Numbered from the stretch's first letter, positions 25,054 through 33,992 are shown. The stretch is 64,000 nt of DNA from Sphingopyxis sp. H053 (GCF_001468225.1 NZ_LNRU01000007.1:1-64000), one strand, 5' to 3'. Numbers and translations: made by a program. Notes: generated from the sequence alone by a model not told the origin.

Positions 25054-26213
25054 CCCGTGTCGCTGCCCTTCTTTGCGGCATCGCGCCGTTTGCCTTCGCC
25101 GCCCCCGCGGCGGCCCAGTCGATGGATCATTCGATGCACGGAACGGCGCCGACGCCGGAACCCAAGCCTGCGCCCGCCCCCGCGACCACCGGCGACGCGC
25201 CGGCTGAGCCGATGGATCATGGTACCATGCAGGATATGGGCCCCCCGGTCGAAGCCCCGGACTGCGCGCCCGAACATGCGGCGATGAGCCATTGCACGCT
25301 CAAGCCCGGGCCCATGAACAACGGCGGACGCTCAATGGACGCGATGGACCATGGCGCGATGTCGCCGTCCGATCCCGACTGCCCGCCCGAGCATGCGAGC
25401 ATGGGCCATTGCACGCCGAAGGCCGCGGGCACGATGGAAGCCAAGAGCGGCGCCAGCGGCACCGATTTACCCCCCGGCGACGCCACCGCGCCCGCGCCGC
25501 CGTCCGACTGGTATGCCGACCGCGTCTATCCGAGCGCTGAAATGGAACATTCGCGCCACGAGATGATGATGGAAAATGGCGGACAGACCATCGGCTTCAT
25601 TAGCCTCAACCTTGCCGAATATCAGGCGCGCAAGGGCCGCGACGGTCTGCGCTGGGAAGGCGAAGCCTGGTATGGCGGCGACATCAACCGGTTCACGCTC
25701 AAAAGTGAAGGCGAGACCGTCTTCGGCGAGGGCATTGAAACCGTCGAGACCCAGGTTCTCTACAGCCGCGCGATCGGACCCTATTTCAACGCGCAGGCGG
25801 GCATCAGGCAGGATTTCGGACAGAGCCCCGACCGCACCTATGCCACGGTCGGTTTCGAAGGGCTCGCGCCCTATTGGTTCGAGGTCGAGGGCGCGTTCTT
25901 CCTGTCGAACAAGGGCGATCTGCACGCCCGGCTGGGCGGCTATTATGATCAGCGGATCACCCAGAGGCTGATCCTCCAGCCGATGACCGAGATCAATTTT
26001 GCGCTGCAGGACGTGCCCGAGATCGGCGTTGGCTCGGGGTTGTCCGACGTCGAGCTCGGGCTTCGCCTGCGCTACGAAATCGTCAGGGAGTTCGCGCCCT
26101 ATGTCGGTGTCGAATGGGCGCGCAAGGTGGGCGATACCGCGCGCTTTGCCCGCGCGGCGGGCGAGGATCCGAGCGGGGTCAGCTTCGTCATGGGGATACG
26201 CGCCTGGTTTTGA
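25050..26213 (+). CDS. copB: Outer-membrane copper resistance protein CopB
   Basis: Outer-membrane beta-barrel protein of 387 residues encoded after copA with an ATGA overlap. A signal peptide (ending APAAAQ) is followed by a Met/His-rich low-complexity region to about residue 135 with repeated MDHxxM and PEHAxMxHCT motifs that can bind copper; the same PEHAAMGHCT motif occurs in the CopA insert. From about 160 the CopB domain begins (DRVYPSAEMEHSRHEMM...), ending in a barrel strand VMGIRAWF. Role: sequestration or transport of copper at the outer membrane, inferred from the family. Confidence 0.94.
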   Translation: MTRVAALLCGIAPFAFAAPAAAQSMDHSMHGTAPTPEPKPAPAPATTGDAPAEPMDHGTMQDMGPPVEAPDCAPEHAAMSHCTLKPGPMNNGGRSMDAMDHGAMSPSDPDCPPEHASMGHCTPKAAGTMEAKSGASGTDLPPGDATAPAPPSDWYADRVYPSAEMEHSRHEMMMENGGQTIGFISLNLAEYQARKGRDGLRWEGEAWYGGDINRFTLKSEGETVFGEGIETVETQVLYSRAIGPYFNAQAGIRQDFGQSPDRTYATVGFEGLAPYWFEVEGAFFLSNKGDLHARLGGYYDQRITQRLILQPMTEINFALQDVPEIGVGSGLSDVELGLRLRYEIVREFAPYVGVEWARKVGDTARFARAAGEDPSGVSFVMGIRAWF

Positions 26214-26251
26214 GCTGCGGCGGGCGGCGCATCGGGAGGAGGCACATCGTG

Positions 26252-26308
26252 ATGCACTCCTATCGCCGCCTTGCGCTCCAGGCTTTGGCAGGCGACGCCG
26301 CCATCTAG
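26252..26308 (+). pseudogene. Tiny frame after copB, possible remnant of a small membrane protein
   Basis: An ATG preceded by GGAGGAGG starts MHSYRRLALQALAGDAAI and stops at TAG 26306-26308; reading through gives LVII. Sphingomonad copper clusters often carry a short membrane protein with an MHxYxRLAL-type start at this place, so this may be its truncated remnant, or simply a chance frame. Evidence is weak. Confidence 0.25.
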
Positions 26309-26669
26309 CTGGTGATCATCGCCCGACCCGGGCGCAGGCCCGGCCCGGCCGAAGGCAACGGAATCTCGCGCCGCCGCTCCTTCGCGAACGACCAAAGCGA
26401 TGAAGGGACTCGCGGTTCCGGCATCCCGCACGATTCGCCGGGGATGGAAATGCCCGATGGGAGCAGGAACGCCTCCGACGTGGCGGCCTTCGGCGGCGAG
26501 GGTCCGTCTTTGGTTTTTGCGGCCTGGCCGACACCCGGCACGCATTGCCGTCCGCATTCAAAAAAATGTCATTCGGCGTGAGGGGTAGATGCTTCGGATG
26601 CGTATTATATCGACCGGCTGTGCGCTGCCGATGCGTATCTAAGATATTGATCTTCAACGTAATTTTTTG

Positions 26670-26686
26670 TTGACCTGTATATACAT
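26670..26686 (+). promoter_or_regulatory. HutC-type operator at the TonB receptor promoter
   Basis: A perfect palindrome TGTATATACA at 26676-26685 overlaps a possible -35 box TTGACC (26670-26675), about 50 bases before the receptor start. The palindrome matches the operator class recognised by HutC/UTRA-type GntR regulators. A related half-site with ACCTGTATA lies in front of the gntR gene. Confidence 0.55.
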
Positions 26687-26732
26687 TTGATGCTCTCTGA
26701 GGTGGGTAACGCAACCAGAAGGGGGTTTCGCG

Positions 26733-29435
26733 ATGAAGATCAGGACAGTTTTGCTCGCCGGCGCAGCGGCTTGTGCGGGCATTTCCGCGCCAGCATTCGC
26801 GCAGGCCGAGTCGGCACCCGAGACGGGCGCTGAAGGCGCGACGAGCGGCAGCGATATCGTTGTGACCGGGTCGCGCATTCGCCGCCAGGATCTCGCCGGG
26901 GTCGGACCGGCGACCGTGGTATCTGCCGAGCAGATCGAAAATACCGGTGTCGTCAATATCGAGACGGTGCTGCAGCGCTTGCCCGCCAACGCCGGCTTCG
27001 CGGGCAACCAGACCTCGGCCTATTGGGCGAACAATGGATATGGCACGGCGCAGGTGAACCTGCGCGGTCTCGGCATCAAGCGCACCCTCGTCCTGCTCAA
27101 CGGCCGCCGCCTCGTCGCGGGCGGCACCGGGGCGAACTCCTCGCCCGACCTCAACATGATTCCCGTCGCGGCGCTCGCACGCACCGATGTGCTCAAGGAC
27201 GGCGCCTCGGCGATCTACGGCGCCGACGCGATGGCGGGCGTCGTCAACCTCGTGACCCGCACCGACTATGAAGGTCTTGGCCTCAGCGTGCGTCAGGGTA
27301 TCACCGAAAAGGGCGACGGGTCGGACTTTACCGCCGACCTCCTCTGGGGCGTCCGCAATGATCGCGGCGGCTTCATGGCGGCAGTCACCTATCAGAAGAC
27401 CAAGGCGGTCAACATGGCGAGCCGCGCGCCCTGCTCGCTGGCGGAAACCACGCCCGGCATGCTGAGCTGCGTCAACAGCGCCTCGACGATCGGCGGCCGC
27501 GCGGTGCTGCCGAACGGGCAGCAGATCAACTTCAATCAGGTGCTGGGCGGCAACGGCAATTTCTTCGAGCCATACAGCGCGGCGAAGCATAATTTCAATT
27601 CCAACCCGTTCCTCAACGCGGTGAGCCCCGTCGAGCGCGTCAGCACGGCCTTCTTCGCCGACTATGAGTTGACCGACGATATCGAGGCGTTCGGCGAATT
27701 CCTTTATACCTTCCGCAAATCGAACCAGATCGCGACGCCCGGAACGCTGCGAAATCTTTCGATCGCGGCGAGCAATCCCACCAATCCGACGGGGCAGAAT
27801 ATCGTCCTCATCCAGCGCCGCCTCGCCGAGCCCGGCCCGCGCCAGTTTTTTCAGGAAACCGACACCTGGCAGGGCACCTTTGGCCTCCGCGGCAAGCTCT
27901 CGAACAATTGGGGATGGGAAATCGCCGGCGCGTTCGGTCGCAACACCGCGGTCGACGGTTCGACGAACATCGCCAATCTCGAGCGTGTCCGCAACACGAT
28001 CGACACGACCAAGTGCAGCCTCGCCGCCGGTGCGACGATCCCGTGCGCCGACTATCTCGGTTTCGGCGACCTGACGCCGGAGGTTCTCGACTATATTCTC
28101 TTCACCTCGCGCGACCGCGGCGGCAATGAGCTCGCGACGGTCACTGCCGATATCAACGGCGACCTGTTCAAGCTGCCCGCGGGACCCGTCTCCTTCGCGG
28201 CAGGTGTGGTCTATCGCAAGGAAAAGGGCTGGCGCGATCCCGATCCGCTGACCGTGCTCGGTATCGCCAACACCAACCAGCAGAGCCCGATTTCGGGAAC
28301 CAGCACCGCCAAGGAAGCTTATCTCGAGCTGTCGGTGCCGATCCTTGCCGATACGCCCTTCTTTCAGGCGCTGACGGCGGGCGGCGCGGTCCGCTATTCG
28401 AACTATGATCTGTTTGGCAGCGACTGGAACTACAAGGGCAGCCTCGACTGGGTCATCAACGACAGCTTCCGCCTGCGCGGTACCTATGGCACCGGTTTTC
28501 GCATTCCGAACGTCCCCGAATTGTTCGGCGGCGTGTCCGAAGGCAATCTGACGACGACCGATCCCTGCTCGCGCTATTCGACCAGCGGCAATGCCGGGCT
28601 GATCGCCAATTGTCAGGCGTCGGGCGTGCCGGCAAACTATGTCCAGCTCGGCACGACGATCCTCACCACCGTCGGCGGCAACGAGAATCTGAAACCCGAA
28701 AGTTCGACCACCTGGACGGTCGGGACGGTCGTTTCGCCTAAGGGGCTGATCCCGGGCCTGTCGCTCACCGCCGACTGGTTCGACATCAAGATCAAGGACG
28801 CGATCCGCGCGATTCCGGGCTCGACTAAGCTCGCCATCTGCTACGCGAGTACGAACCTGTCGCATCCCTTCTGCGATGATTTCACGCGCAGCCCGCTGAC
28901 CGGCGAAGTGACATTCCTCTCCGCCCAGCCGATCAATACCGGCCGCGAGGAGATGAACGGGCTCGATCTCGGCCTCGTATATGCGGGCGGCATCGGCAGC
29001 GTGAATATCTCGCTCGACGTCAACCTGACGTATCTCAACAAATATGTCGTCCTGCCCTTTCCGGGCGGCGCGCCGATCGACTTCGACGGCTTTATCGGCG
29101 GCGGCAATGGTGGTTATCCGAAATGGCGCGGCTATGGCGTGCTGACCGCTGAAAAGGATGGTGTCAGCGCGACCTGGTCGACGCAGTGGGTCGGCAAGGC
29201 GACCGACTTCAATGCGGCACCCGGCGAAATCGGCTACAGCACGCCCAATGTCTTCTACCACAATCTCCAGGTCGCTTTCGAAATCGACGAGAAGACCCGC
29301 TTCCAGGTCGGCGTCGACAATCTTTTCGATCGCAAGGCGCCCTATATCCAGAGCTTCACCGATGCGAACACCGACACGATGACCTATGACCTGCTCGGAC
29401 GGCGTTTCTACGTCGGCTTCCGGACGGCTTTCTGA
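26733..29435 (+). CDS. TonB-dependent outer-membrane receptor
   Basis: Energy-coupled outer-membrane transporter of 900 residues. The signal peptide ends APAFAQ; the plug domain follows, with DIVVTGSRIRRQDLAGVGP, INIGTVLQRLP-like block near 75, RGLGIKRTLVLLNGRRL and DVLKDGASAIYGADAMAGVVN. The remainder is a 22-strand type barrel ending in FYVGFRTAF with C-terminal Phe. Its length and layout match the large TonB receptors abundant in sphingomonads; the substrate is not deducible. Two PepSY membrane proteins follow, beginning 10 bases after its stop, so they are likely one transcript controlled by the TGTATATACA operator. Confidence 0.93.
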   Translation: MKIRTVLLAGAAACAGISAPAFAQAESAPETGAEGATSGSDIVVTGSRIRRQDLAGVGPATVVSAEQIENTGVVNIETVLQRLPANAGFAGNQTSAYWANNGYGTAQVNLRGLGIKRTLVLLNGRRLVAGGTGANSSPDLNMIPVAALARTDVLKDGASAIYGADAMAGVVNLVTRTDYEGLGLSVRQGITEKGDGSDFTADLLWGVRNDRGGFMAAVTYQKTKAVNMASRAPCSLAETTPGMLSCVNSASTIGGRAVLPNGQQINFNQVLGGNGNFFEPYSAAKHNFNSNPFLNAVSPVERVSTAFFADYELTDDIEAFGEFLYTFRKSNQIATPGTLRNLSIAASNPTNPTGQNIVLIQRRLAEPGPRQFFQETDTWQGTFGLRGKLSNNWGWEIAGAFGRNTAVDGSTNIANLERVRNTIDTTKCSLAAGATIPCADYLGFGDLTPEVLDYILFTSRDRGGNELATVTADINGDLFKLPAGPVSFAAGVVYRKEKGWRDPDPLTVLGIANTNQQSPISGTSTAKEAYLELSVPILADTPFFQALTAGGAVRYSNYDLFGSDWNYKGSLDWVINDSFRLRGTYGTGFRIPNVPELFGGVSEGNLTTTDPCSRYSTSGNAGLIANCQASGVPANYVQLGTTILTTVGGNENLKPESSTTWTVGTVVSPKGLIPGLSLTADWFDIKIKDAIRAIPGSTKLAICYASTNLSHPFCDDFTRSPLTGEVTFLSAQPINTGREEMNGLDLGLVYAGGIGSVNISLDVNLTYLNKYVVLPFPGGAPIDFDGFIGGGNGGYPKWRGYGVLTAEKDGVSATWSTQWVGKATDFNAAPGEIGYSTPNVFYHNLQVAFEIDEKTRFQVGVDNLFDRKAPYIQSFTDANTDTMTYDLLGRRFYVGFRTAF

Positions 29436-29445
29436 GGGTATCGAC

Positions 29446-30150
29446 ATGGCGATCCGTTGGCCTCTGCTCGTCCGGCGAACGCACAAATGGCTGGCCCTGG
29501 TGGTCGGCGTCCAGGCTCTGCTCTGGACGCTGACCGGCTTCTACATGGTGGTCGTGCATATCGACACCATCCATGGCGACCATCTCGTGCGCGCGCCGAT
29601 GACCCAATCATTCGACTTGGCGGGCCTGGCGCCGCCGTCGCGGATCGTTGCGGCCGCGCCCGGTGCGTCCGAGGTTCGCTTGCAGCGGTTCTTCGATCGC
29701 CCCGTCTGGCGCGCAGAAACTCCCGAGGGGGCGCGGCTGTTCGATGCCCGCTCGGGTGCGCCGCTGCCTGCGCTTACCGAGTCCCAGGTCCGCGCGCAGG
29801 CGCGGCGCATCTACACCGGCGACGGCAAGATCTTGTCGGTACGCCTGCTGACCAAGGCGCCGCAGGAAATGCAGTCGCGGGAGCCGCCCTATTGGCAGGT
29901 CGAGTTCGAGGGCTGGAACCGCCCGACGCTCTACCTCTCGCCGCAGACGGGCGAGCTGATTTCGCGGCGCCACGCACTCTGGCGCGTCTTCGACTTCGCC
30001 TGGATGTTGCATATCATGGATTATGACGAGCGGACCGACGTCAACAATCCGCTGCTTCGCGTCGCGACATGGAGCGCCTTTGCCATGGCGCTCACGGGGG
30101 CCTGGCTGCTGATCTGGTCTTTCAAGCGCCGCAAAGGGAAGAAGGCATGA
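29446..30150 (+). CDS. PepSY-domain membrane protein 1
   Basis: Product of 234 residues with an N-terminal transmembrane helix preceded by RRTHKWLALVVGVQALLWTLTGFYMVVVHID, a periplasmic PepSY-like domain (PYWQVEFEGWNRPTLYLSPQ block around 147-166, preceded by a degenerate copy) and a C-terminal transmembrane helix. Proteins of this layout accompany TonB receptors and are related to PiuB/PepSY flavin or iron-uptake membrane proteins, but no specific reaction is known. Start at 29446 gives the RRTHKW motif shared with the next gene. Its stop overlaps the next start by ATGA. Confidence 0.82.
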   Translation: MAIRWPLLVRRTHKWLALVVGVQALLWTLTGFYMVVVHIDTIHGDHLVRAPMTQSFDLAGLAPPSRIVAAAPGASEVRLQRFFDRPVWRAETPEGARLFDARSGAPLPALTESQVRAQARRIYTGDGKILSVRLLTKAPQEMQSREPPYWQVEFEGWNRPTLYLSPQTGELISRRHALWRVFDFAWMLHIMDYDERTDVNNPLLRVATWSAFAMALTGAWLLIWSFKRRKGKKA

Positions 30151-30881
30151 AGAAGATACGCCTGACGCCGCTATTTTTCCGGCGCATCCACAAATGGGTC
30201 GGCCTGATCCTCGGGCTTCAATTCCTGCTCTGGGCCCTGAGCGGCTCGGTGATGGCGCTGCTCGACAAGGACAAGGTCGGCGGGCACGGCGGCGGCATGT
30301 CGCACGCGCACCCGCTGCCGGCCGGCGAATATTTCGACGTTGCGGCGCTGCCGCGCCACGAACCCGTCACCGGGATCGTTCTGCGCGATCTCGGCGCGCG
30401 CCCGATCTATGAACTTCGCACGACCAAGGGCACGCGCCTCGTCGATGCGACGAGCGGCGAGACGGTCCATGTCGACGAGCAGATGGCGCGCGACATCGCA
30501 TCGATGATGAACGAGGCGCCGATCCGTAAGGTGAGCGTGCTCGCGAAGCCCAACCTCGAATCGCGCGATCATGAAGGCGCGATGTGGCGGGTCGACTTCG
30601 CCGATGCCGAGAATAGCAGCGCCTATGTCTCGCTCGACACCGCGCGCTTTCTTGTCATCCGCGGCGACACATGGCGGACCTGGGATTTCTTCTGGATGCT
30701 CCACAATATGGACTATGTGAACCGGAAGAGCTTCAACCACCCGCTGATCATCTTCGTCGCCTTCGGCGCGTTATGGCTCTCGGGCACCGGCTTCTACCTG
30801 CTGTTCAAGAGTTTCAGCCGCGCCGACTTTCGCTGGCTGCGCCGACGCCGCAAACCCGTCGTCACCCGCAGCGGGGCCTGA
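30147..30881 (+). CDS. PepSY-domain membrane protein 2
   Basis: Paralogue of the preceding gene, 244 residues, with the same plan: FRRIHKWVGLILGLQFLLWALSGSVMALLD at the N-terminus, a periplasmic PepSY-like segment (MWRVDFADAENSSAYVSLDT) and a C-terminal helix. Both share the R.HKW...LG.Q.LLW..(T/S)G motif and a WR.(F/W)DF.WMLH.MDY block near the second helix, showing an ancient tandem duplication. A His-rich stretch (GGHGGGMSHAHP) follows the first helix. Ends 11 bases before the convergent gntR gene. Confidence 0.82.
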   Translation: MKKIRLTPLFFRRIHKWVGLILGLQFLLWALSGSVMALLDKDKVGGHGGGMSHAHPLPAGEYFDVAALPRHEPVTGIVLRDLGARPIYELRTTKGTRLVDATSGETVHVDEQMARDIASMMNEAPIRKVSVLAKPNLESRDHEGAMWRVDFADAENSSAYVSLDTARFLVIRGDTWRTWDFFWMLHNMDYVNRKSFNHPLIIFVAFGALWLSGTGFYLLFKSFSRADFRWLRRRRKPVVTRSGA

Positions 30882-30896
30882 CCTGCCCGCGGTCAG
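30878..30896. terminator. Short hairpin across convergent stop codons
   Basis: CTGACC (30878-30883) and GGTCAG (30891-30896) form a perfect 6 bp stem around a 7-base loop. The stem arms contain the stop codons of the rightward PepSY gene and the leftward gntR gene. It resembles the arrangement at 9646-9672 but is shorter, so termination activity is uncertain. Confidence 0.35.
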
Positions 30897-31693
30897 TCGT
30901 CGATCGAGAAGGCGGCCGACAGCTCGAAGCGCGATCCGGGATGCGTCAGCCAGGCGTGGCTGACGAGGCGCGAATGACTCCATGTCCGGCGCGTCATCCG
31001 CAGCACGGGTTCGCCGTCCGAGAGCCCCAGCATGCTGTGGGTGCGCGCGTCGGGCATCTCGGCGCGAACCCGATGCTCGACGCGCTCGAGCGGCGCCGTC
31101 CTTGTCAGATATTCGTTCGGCGTCATCTGCGTGAAGTCGATCTTGCCATAGTCGGGGGCGGCCGACGCGAGCACGAAACGCTCTTCGAGCTGGATCGGGA
31201 ACTCGGCTTCATGATGCACGATGATCGAGTGGAACAGCCTGGTCCCGATCGGAACCTCGAGCAGCGCCGCCATGTCGGCATTGGCGCGTATCTCGTCATT
31301 CTGCACGACGCGCGCCCGATAGATATGCCCGCGCTCCCGGATTTCTTCGGCGATATTGCGGATTTCGATCATCTGGCCGATCGGCTTGGGCTCGGCGATG
31401 AACGATCCGCTGCCCGCGCGGCGCACGAGAACGCCCGCGGCCTGTAGCTCGCGTAGGGCCCGATTGGCGGTCATGCGCGACACGTCGAACTGTTGGACCA
31501 GCTCGGCTTCCGACGGCACCCGGTCTCCCGGCTTCAGATGCCCGTCGCGAACGGCATCGCAAATGCTCTGCTTGATGGCGGCGTAACGAGGCGGAGACCG
31601 GTCATTTTCTTCGTCGGAGCCGCGGGGCCGGGCGGCCGCGGATCCAGTCGAAAGCTTTGATCCGCGTCCGGGCGTGCGAGTGGTAAAATCCAT
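30893..31693 (-). CDS. GntR-family regulator of the HutC/UTRA type
   Basis: Transcriptional repressor-type protein of 266 residues. After a polar leader (1-33) comes a winged-helix domain with RYAAIKQSICDAVRDGHLKPGDRVPSEAELVQQFDVSRMTANRALRELQAAGVLVRRAGSGSFIA, and then a UTRA effector domain (about 115-262) of the chorismate-lyase fold, the HutC subgroup. The effector is unknown. The start at 31693 is favoured; a frame-extending ATG lies 12 codons upstream. The convergent TonB-PepSY operon carries the operator palindrome, and a related ACCTGTATA half-site lies just before this gene, so it probably controls both. Confidence 0.88.
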   Translation of the reverse strand: MDFTTRTPGRGSKLSTGSAAARPRGSDEENDRSPPRYAAIKQSICDAVRDGHLKPGDRVPSEAELVQQFDVSRMTANRALRELQAAGVLVRRAGSGSFIAEPKPIGQMIEIRNIAEEIRERGHIYRARVVQNDEIRANADMAALLEVPIGTRLFHSIIVHHEAEFPIQLEERFVLASAAPDYGKIDFTQMTPNEYLTRTAPLERVEHRVRAEMPDARTHSMLGLSDGEPVLRMTRRTWSHSRLVSHAWLTHPGSRFELSAAFSIDD

Positions 31694-31698
31694 AGCCC

Positions 31699-31710
31699 GT
31701 CTATACAGGT
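31699..31710 (-). promoter_or_regulatory. Putative GntR half-operator upstream of gntR
   Basis: On the minus strand ACCTGTATAGAC (31710-31699) lies immediately upstream of the gntR start. It shares ACCTGTATA with the perfect palindrome upstream of the TonB receptor (ACCTGTATATACAT, 26673-26686), differing in the right arm. Suggests autoregulation. Confidence 0.4.
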
Positions 31711-31905
31711 TGCGGTCGGCAGAAGCCAAGCACGCTGTTGCAGGGCGCTCTCAGACGCCCGGCAGGATCCCGGTGATCTGGCCATGACGTTCGGGGCTGC
31801 ACCGGACCTGGCCTTCGGACCGAAGAGCTGCTTTCGGCGATGCGCGCCGGCTTCGGAGGGCGCGTTGGAGCCACGCCGTGGACAAAGAGCAACAATATGG
31901 GCCGC

Positions 31906-32814
31906 TCACGTCGGCCGATAACGTAGCGCTTCTACGAGCAGATTGAACGCCGGCGTCGGTTGCCGGCGGCTCGGATAATAGAGATGGTAGCCGTCGAATG
32001 GCGGGCACCAGTCTTCAAGTATGTACAGCAGCTGGCCCGTCTCGACGCCTTGGACGACATAATCGTCCATAAGGAAGCCGATGCCATGCCCCGCTAGTGC
32101 AGCCTCGAGGATCAAATGGCCGCTGTTCAATATGACCTGTCCCTCGACGCGAACATTGACGGCTTGCCCATCCTTCTCAAACTCCCAGGCATAAAGGCCG
32201 CCCGAACTCCACATGCGCAGGTTGATGCACTTGTGCTGTGTAAGATCGTGCGGGGTCTGCGGGATTCCATGGACTTCCAGATAGGTGGGCGCCGCGACCG
32301 CCACCATGCGCAGCGGCGGCCCTATCCGTACCGCGATCATGTCCTTGGCGACCTGTTCGCCAAGCCGGACGCCCGCGTCATAGCGTTCGGCGACAATGTC
32401 GGTGAGCCCGGACTCGGCGTTGATCTCGACCTTGATATCCGGATAACGCCTGAGAAAGCCGTCGATCGCCGGCCAGAGCAAGGTCCGTGTCGCATGGTCC
32501 GAGGCGGTGATGCGAATGTTTCCCGAGGGGCGCTCACGCAGCTCGCTGAGCTCGGCAAGCTGCCGGTCGATCGTTTCGATGGCCGGGCGCAGCGCATCGA
32601 GCAGCCGCTCCCCGGCCTCGGTCGTCGCGACGCGGCGCGTGGTCCGGGCGAGAAGCCGGAGACCGAGCCGGGCCTCCAGCTTGCGCATCCGGTGGCTGAG
32701 CGCCGAGGGCGAGACGCGAAGGCGCGCCGCCGCGCGCGTGAAGCTCCCTTCCTGCGCGACCACCGCAAAGGCTTCGAGATCTGCCAGATTCTGCCGCGGC
32801 ACGCGCCTCTCCAT
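31906..32814 (-). CDS. LysR-family transcriptional regulator
   Basis: Regulator of 302 residues with an N-terminal winged helix (NLADLEAFAVVAQEGSFTRAAARLRVSPSALSHRMRKLEARLG) and the type 2 periplasmic-binding-like effector domain (about 90-295), as in the CrgA/DsdC-like LysR subgroup. It is divergent from the hydrolase/decarboxylase cluster, whose first gene starts 99 bases away, so it very likely controls that cluster; LysR proteins usually act on the divergent promoter. The effector is unknown. Confidence 0.92.
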   Translation of the reverse strand: MERRVPRQNLADLEAFAVVAQEGSFTRAAARLRVSPSALSHRMRKLEARLGLRLLARTTRRVATTEAGERLLDALRPAIETIDRQLAELSELRERPSGNIRITASDHATRTLLWPAIDGFLRRYPDIKVEINAESGLTDIVAERYDAGVRLGEQVAKDMIAVRIGPPLRMVAVAAPTYLEVHGIPQTPHDLTQHKCINLRMWSSGGLYAWEFEKDGQAVNVRVEGQVILNSGHLILEAALAGHGIGFLMDDYVVQGVETGQLLYILEDWCPPFDGYHLYYPSRRQPTPAFNLLVEALRYRPT

Positions 32815-32912
32815 TGCTGAATATTATTCACAAGTTCATCTCACATTGCGCGGCTAATTGCACGAGGGGCTTTGCGGTAAAAGGTGGCTCCCCCTTCGCC
32901 AAGGAGCGTCCG

Positions 32913-33992
32913 ATGAGCCGCCGGAAGAGATATGTCATGCCGCTTTGGATCTGTTGCTGCATCGCCGCGGCCCCCGCCGCAATGAGTCACGCGGCGCAGG
33001 CCGATCCGTTGATCATCGCGGATCAAGGCAGTTTCGCGGTCGGCGGCACGGTGACGGCCACCCCCGGCGCATACGACAATAACAAACCCACCGCCGCGGG
33101 ACAGACGCTGCACGCCGATCATCTCTATGCCTTTTACCAGGCGCCGCAGAACTCCAGGGCGCTACCGATCGTCATGCTGCACGGTGCCTTCCAGTCAGCG
33201 CGCAGCTGGGAGACGGCGCCCGACGGCCGCGAAGGCTTTCAGACGCTGTTCCTTCGCCGCCGTTTCCCGGTCTATCTGGTCGATCAGCCGCGCCGCGGCC
33301 GCGCCGGTAACAGCAGCGTCGCGGCGACGATCGAGCCGGCGCCCAACGATCAGCTTTTCTTCGATCAGTTCCGGATCGGTAAATGGCCAAACTATTTCGA
33401 AGGCGTGCAGTTCGATCGCAAGCCCGAGACGCTCGACCAGTTCTTCCGCTCGGTGACGCCGAACACCGGTCCTTATGATGCCGGGGTCATCGCGGATGCG
33501 ATGTCGGCACTGTTCGACCGGACCGGGCCGGGCATCCTTTTCACCCACTCGCAAGGCGGTGGTCCTGGCTGGCTGACCGCGATCCGAAACCCGAACGTCA
33601 AGGCGATCGTCGCGTTCGAGCCGGGCAGCGGCTTCATCTTTCCACAAGGCGAACTACCCCCGGCAATGCCGAGCGCCGCCGGCACCCTGTCGCCCGAGGC
33701 GGTGCCGCTGGCGGATTTCGAGAAGCTCACGCGCATTCCGATCATCATCTATTATGGCGACAATTTCCCGGTCGAGCCGACCGCCGAGCGCGGACAGGAC
33801 AATTGGCGGGTGCGGCTCGCGATGGCCCGGCTCTGGGTCGACGCCATCAACAAGCGCGGCGGCGACGCGCGGCTGGTGCATCTCCCGGAGATCGGCATTC
33901 GCGGCAACACGCATTTCCTGATGTCGGACCTCAACAATGTCGAGATCGCGGAGCAGGTCTCGCAGTTCCTTGCCGAGAAGAAGCTGGATTGA
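32913..33992 (+). CDS. Exported alpha/beta hydrolase with THSQG nucleophile elbow
   Basis: Probable periplasmic esterase-like enzyme of 359 residues. A signal peptide (VMPLWICCCIAAAPAAMSHAAQA) follows a short basic start. The alpha/beta fold shows PIVMLHGAFQSARSWETAPDG (oxyanion HG), then the nucleophile elbow FTHSQGGGPGW, where the usual first Gly is Thr; an Asp in IIYYGDNFP and His in RGNTHFLMSD complete a plausible triad. The start at 32913 was chosen on the following signal and GGAGCG upstream. First gene of a three-gene unit facing a LysR regulator; substrate unknown. Confidence 0.82.
   Translation: MSRRKRYVMPLWICCCIAAAPAAMSHAAQADPLIIADQGSFAVGGTVTATPGAYDNNKPTAAGQTLHADHLYAFYQAPQNSRALPIVMLHGAFQSARSWETAPDGREGFQTLFLRRRFPVYLVDQPRRGRAGNSSVAATIEPAPNDQLFFDQFRIGKWPNYFEGVQFDRKPETLDQFFRSVTPNTGPYDAGVIADAMSALFDRTGPGILFTHSQGGGPGWLTAIRNPNVKAIVAFEPGSGFIFPQGELPPAMPSAAGTLSPEAVPLADFEKLTRIPIIIYYGDNFPVEPTAERGQDNWRVRLAMARLWVDAINKRGGDARLVHLPEIGIRGNTHFLMSDLNNVEIAEQVSQFLAEKKLD

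Larger units (their letters stand above)
26214..26732. other. Intergenic region between copB and the TonB receptor
   Basis: About 520 bases. Directly after copB a ribosome site GGAGGAGG precedes a tiny frame at 26252-26308 (18 residues). The middle (26310-26580) has open frames on both strands with no family resemblance, and is best treated as non-coding. The right part from about 26590 is AT-rich and holds the receptor's control region with a perfect TGTATATACA palindrome at 26676-26685. Confidence 0.5.

Noticed and set aside
26305..26541. Small protein gene (either strand) in the copB-TonB gap
   Set aside because: Frames on both strands overlap, no ribosome site was seen, and the sequences match no known family.
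26316..29486. 1056-codon minus-strand frame opposite the TonB receptor
   Set aside because: The sense strand encodes a complete receptor with signal peptide, plug and C-terminal Phe; the antisense product resembles nothing.
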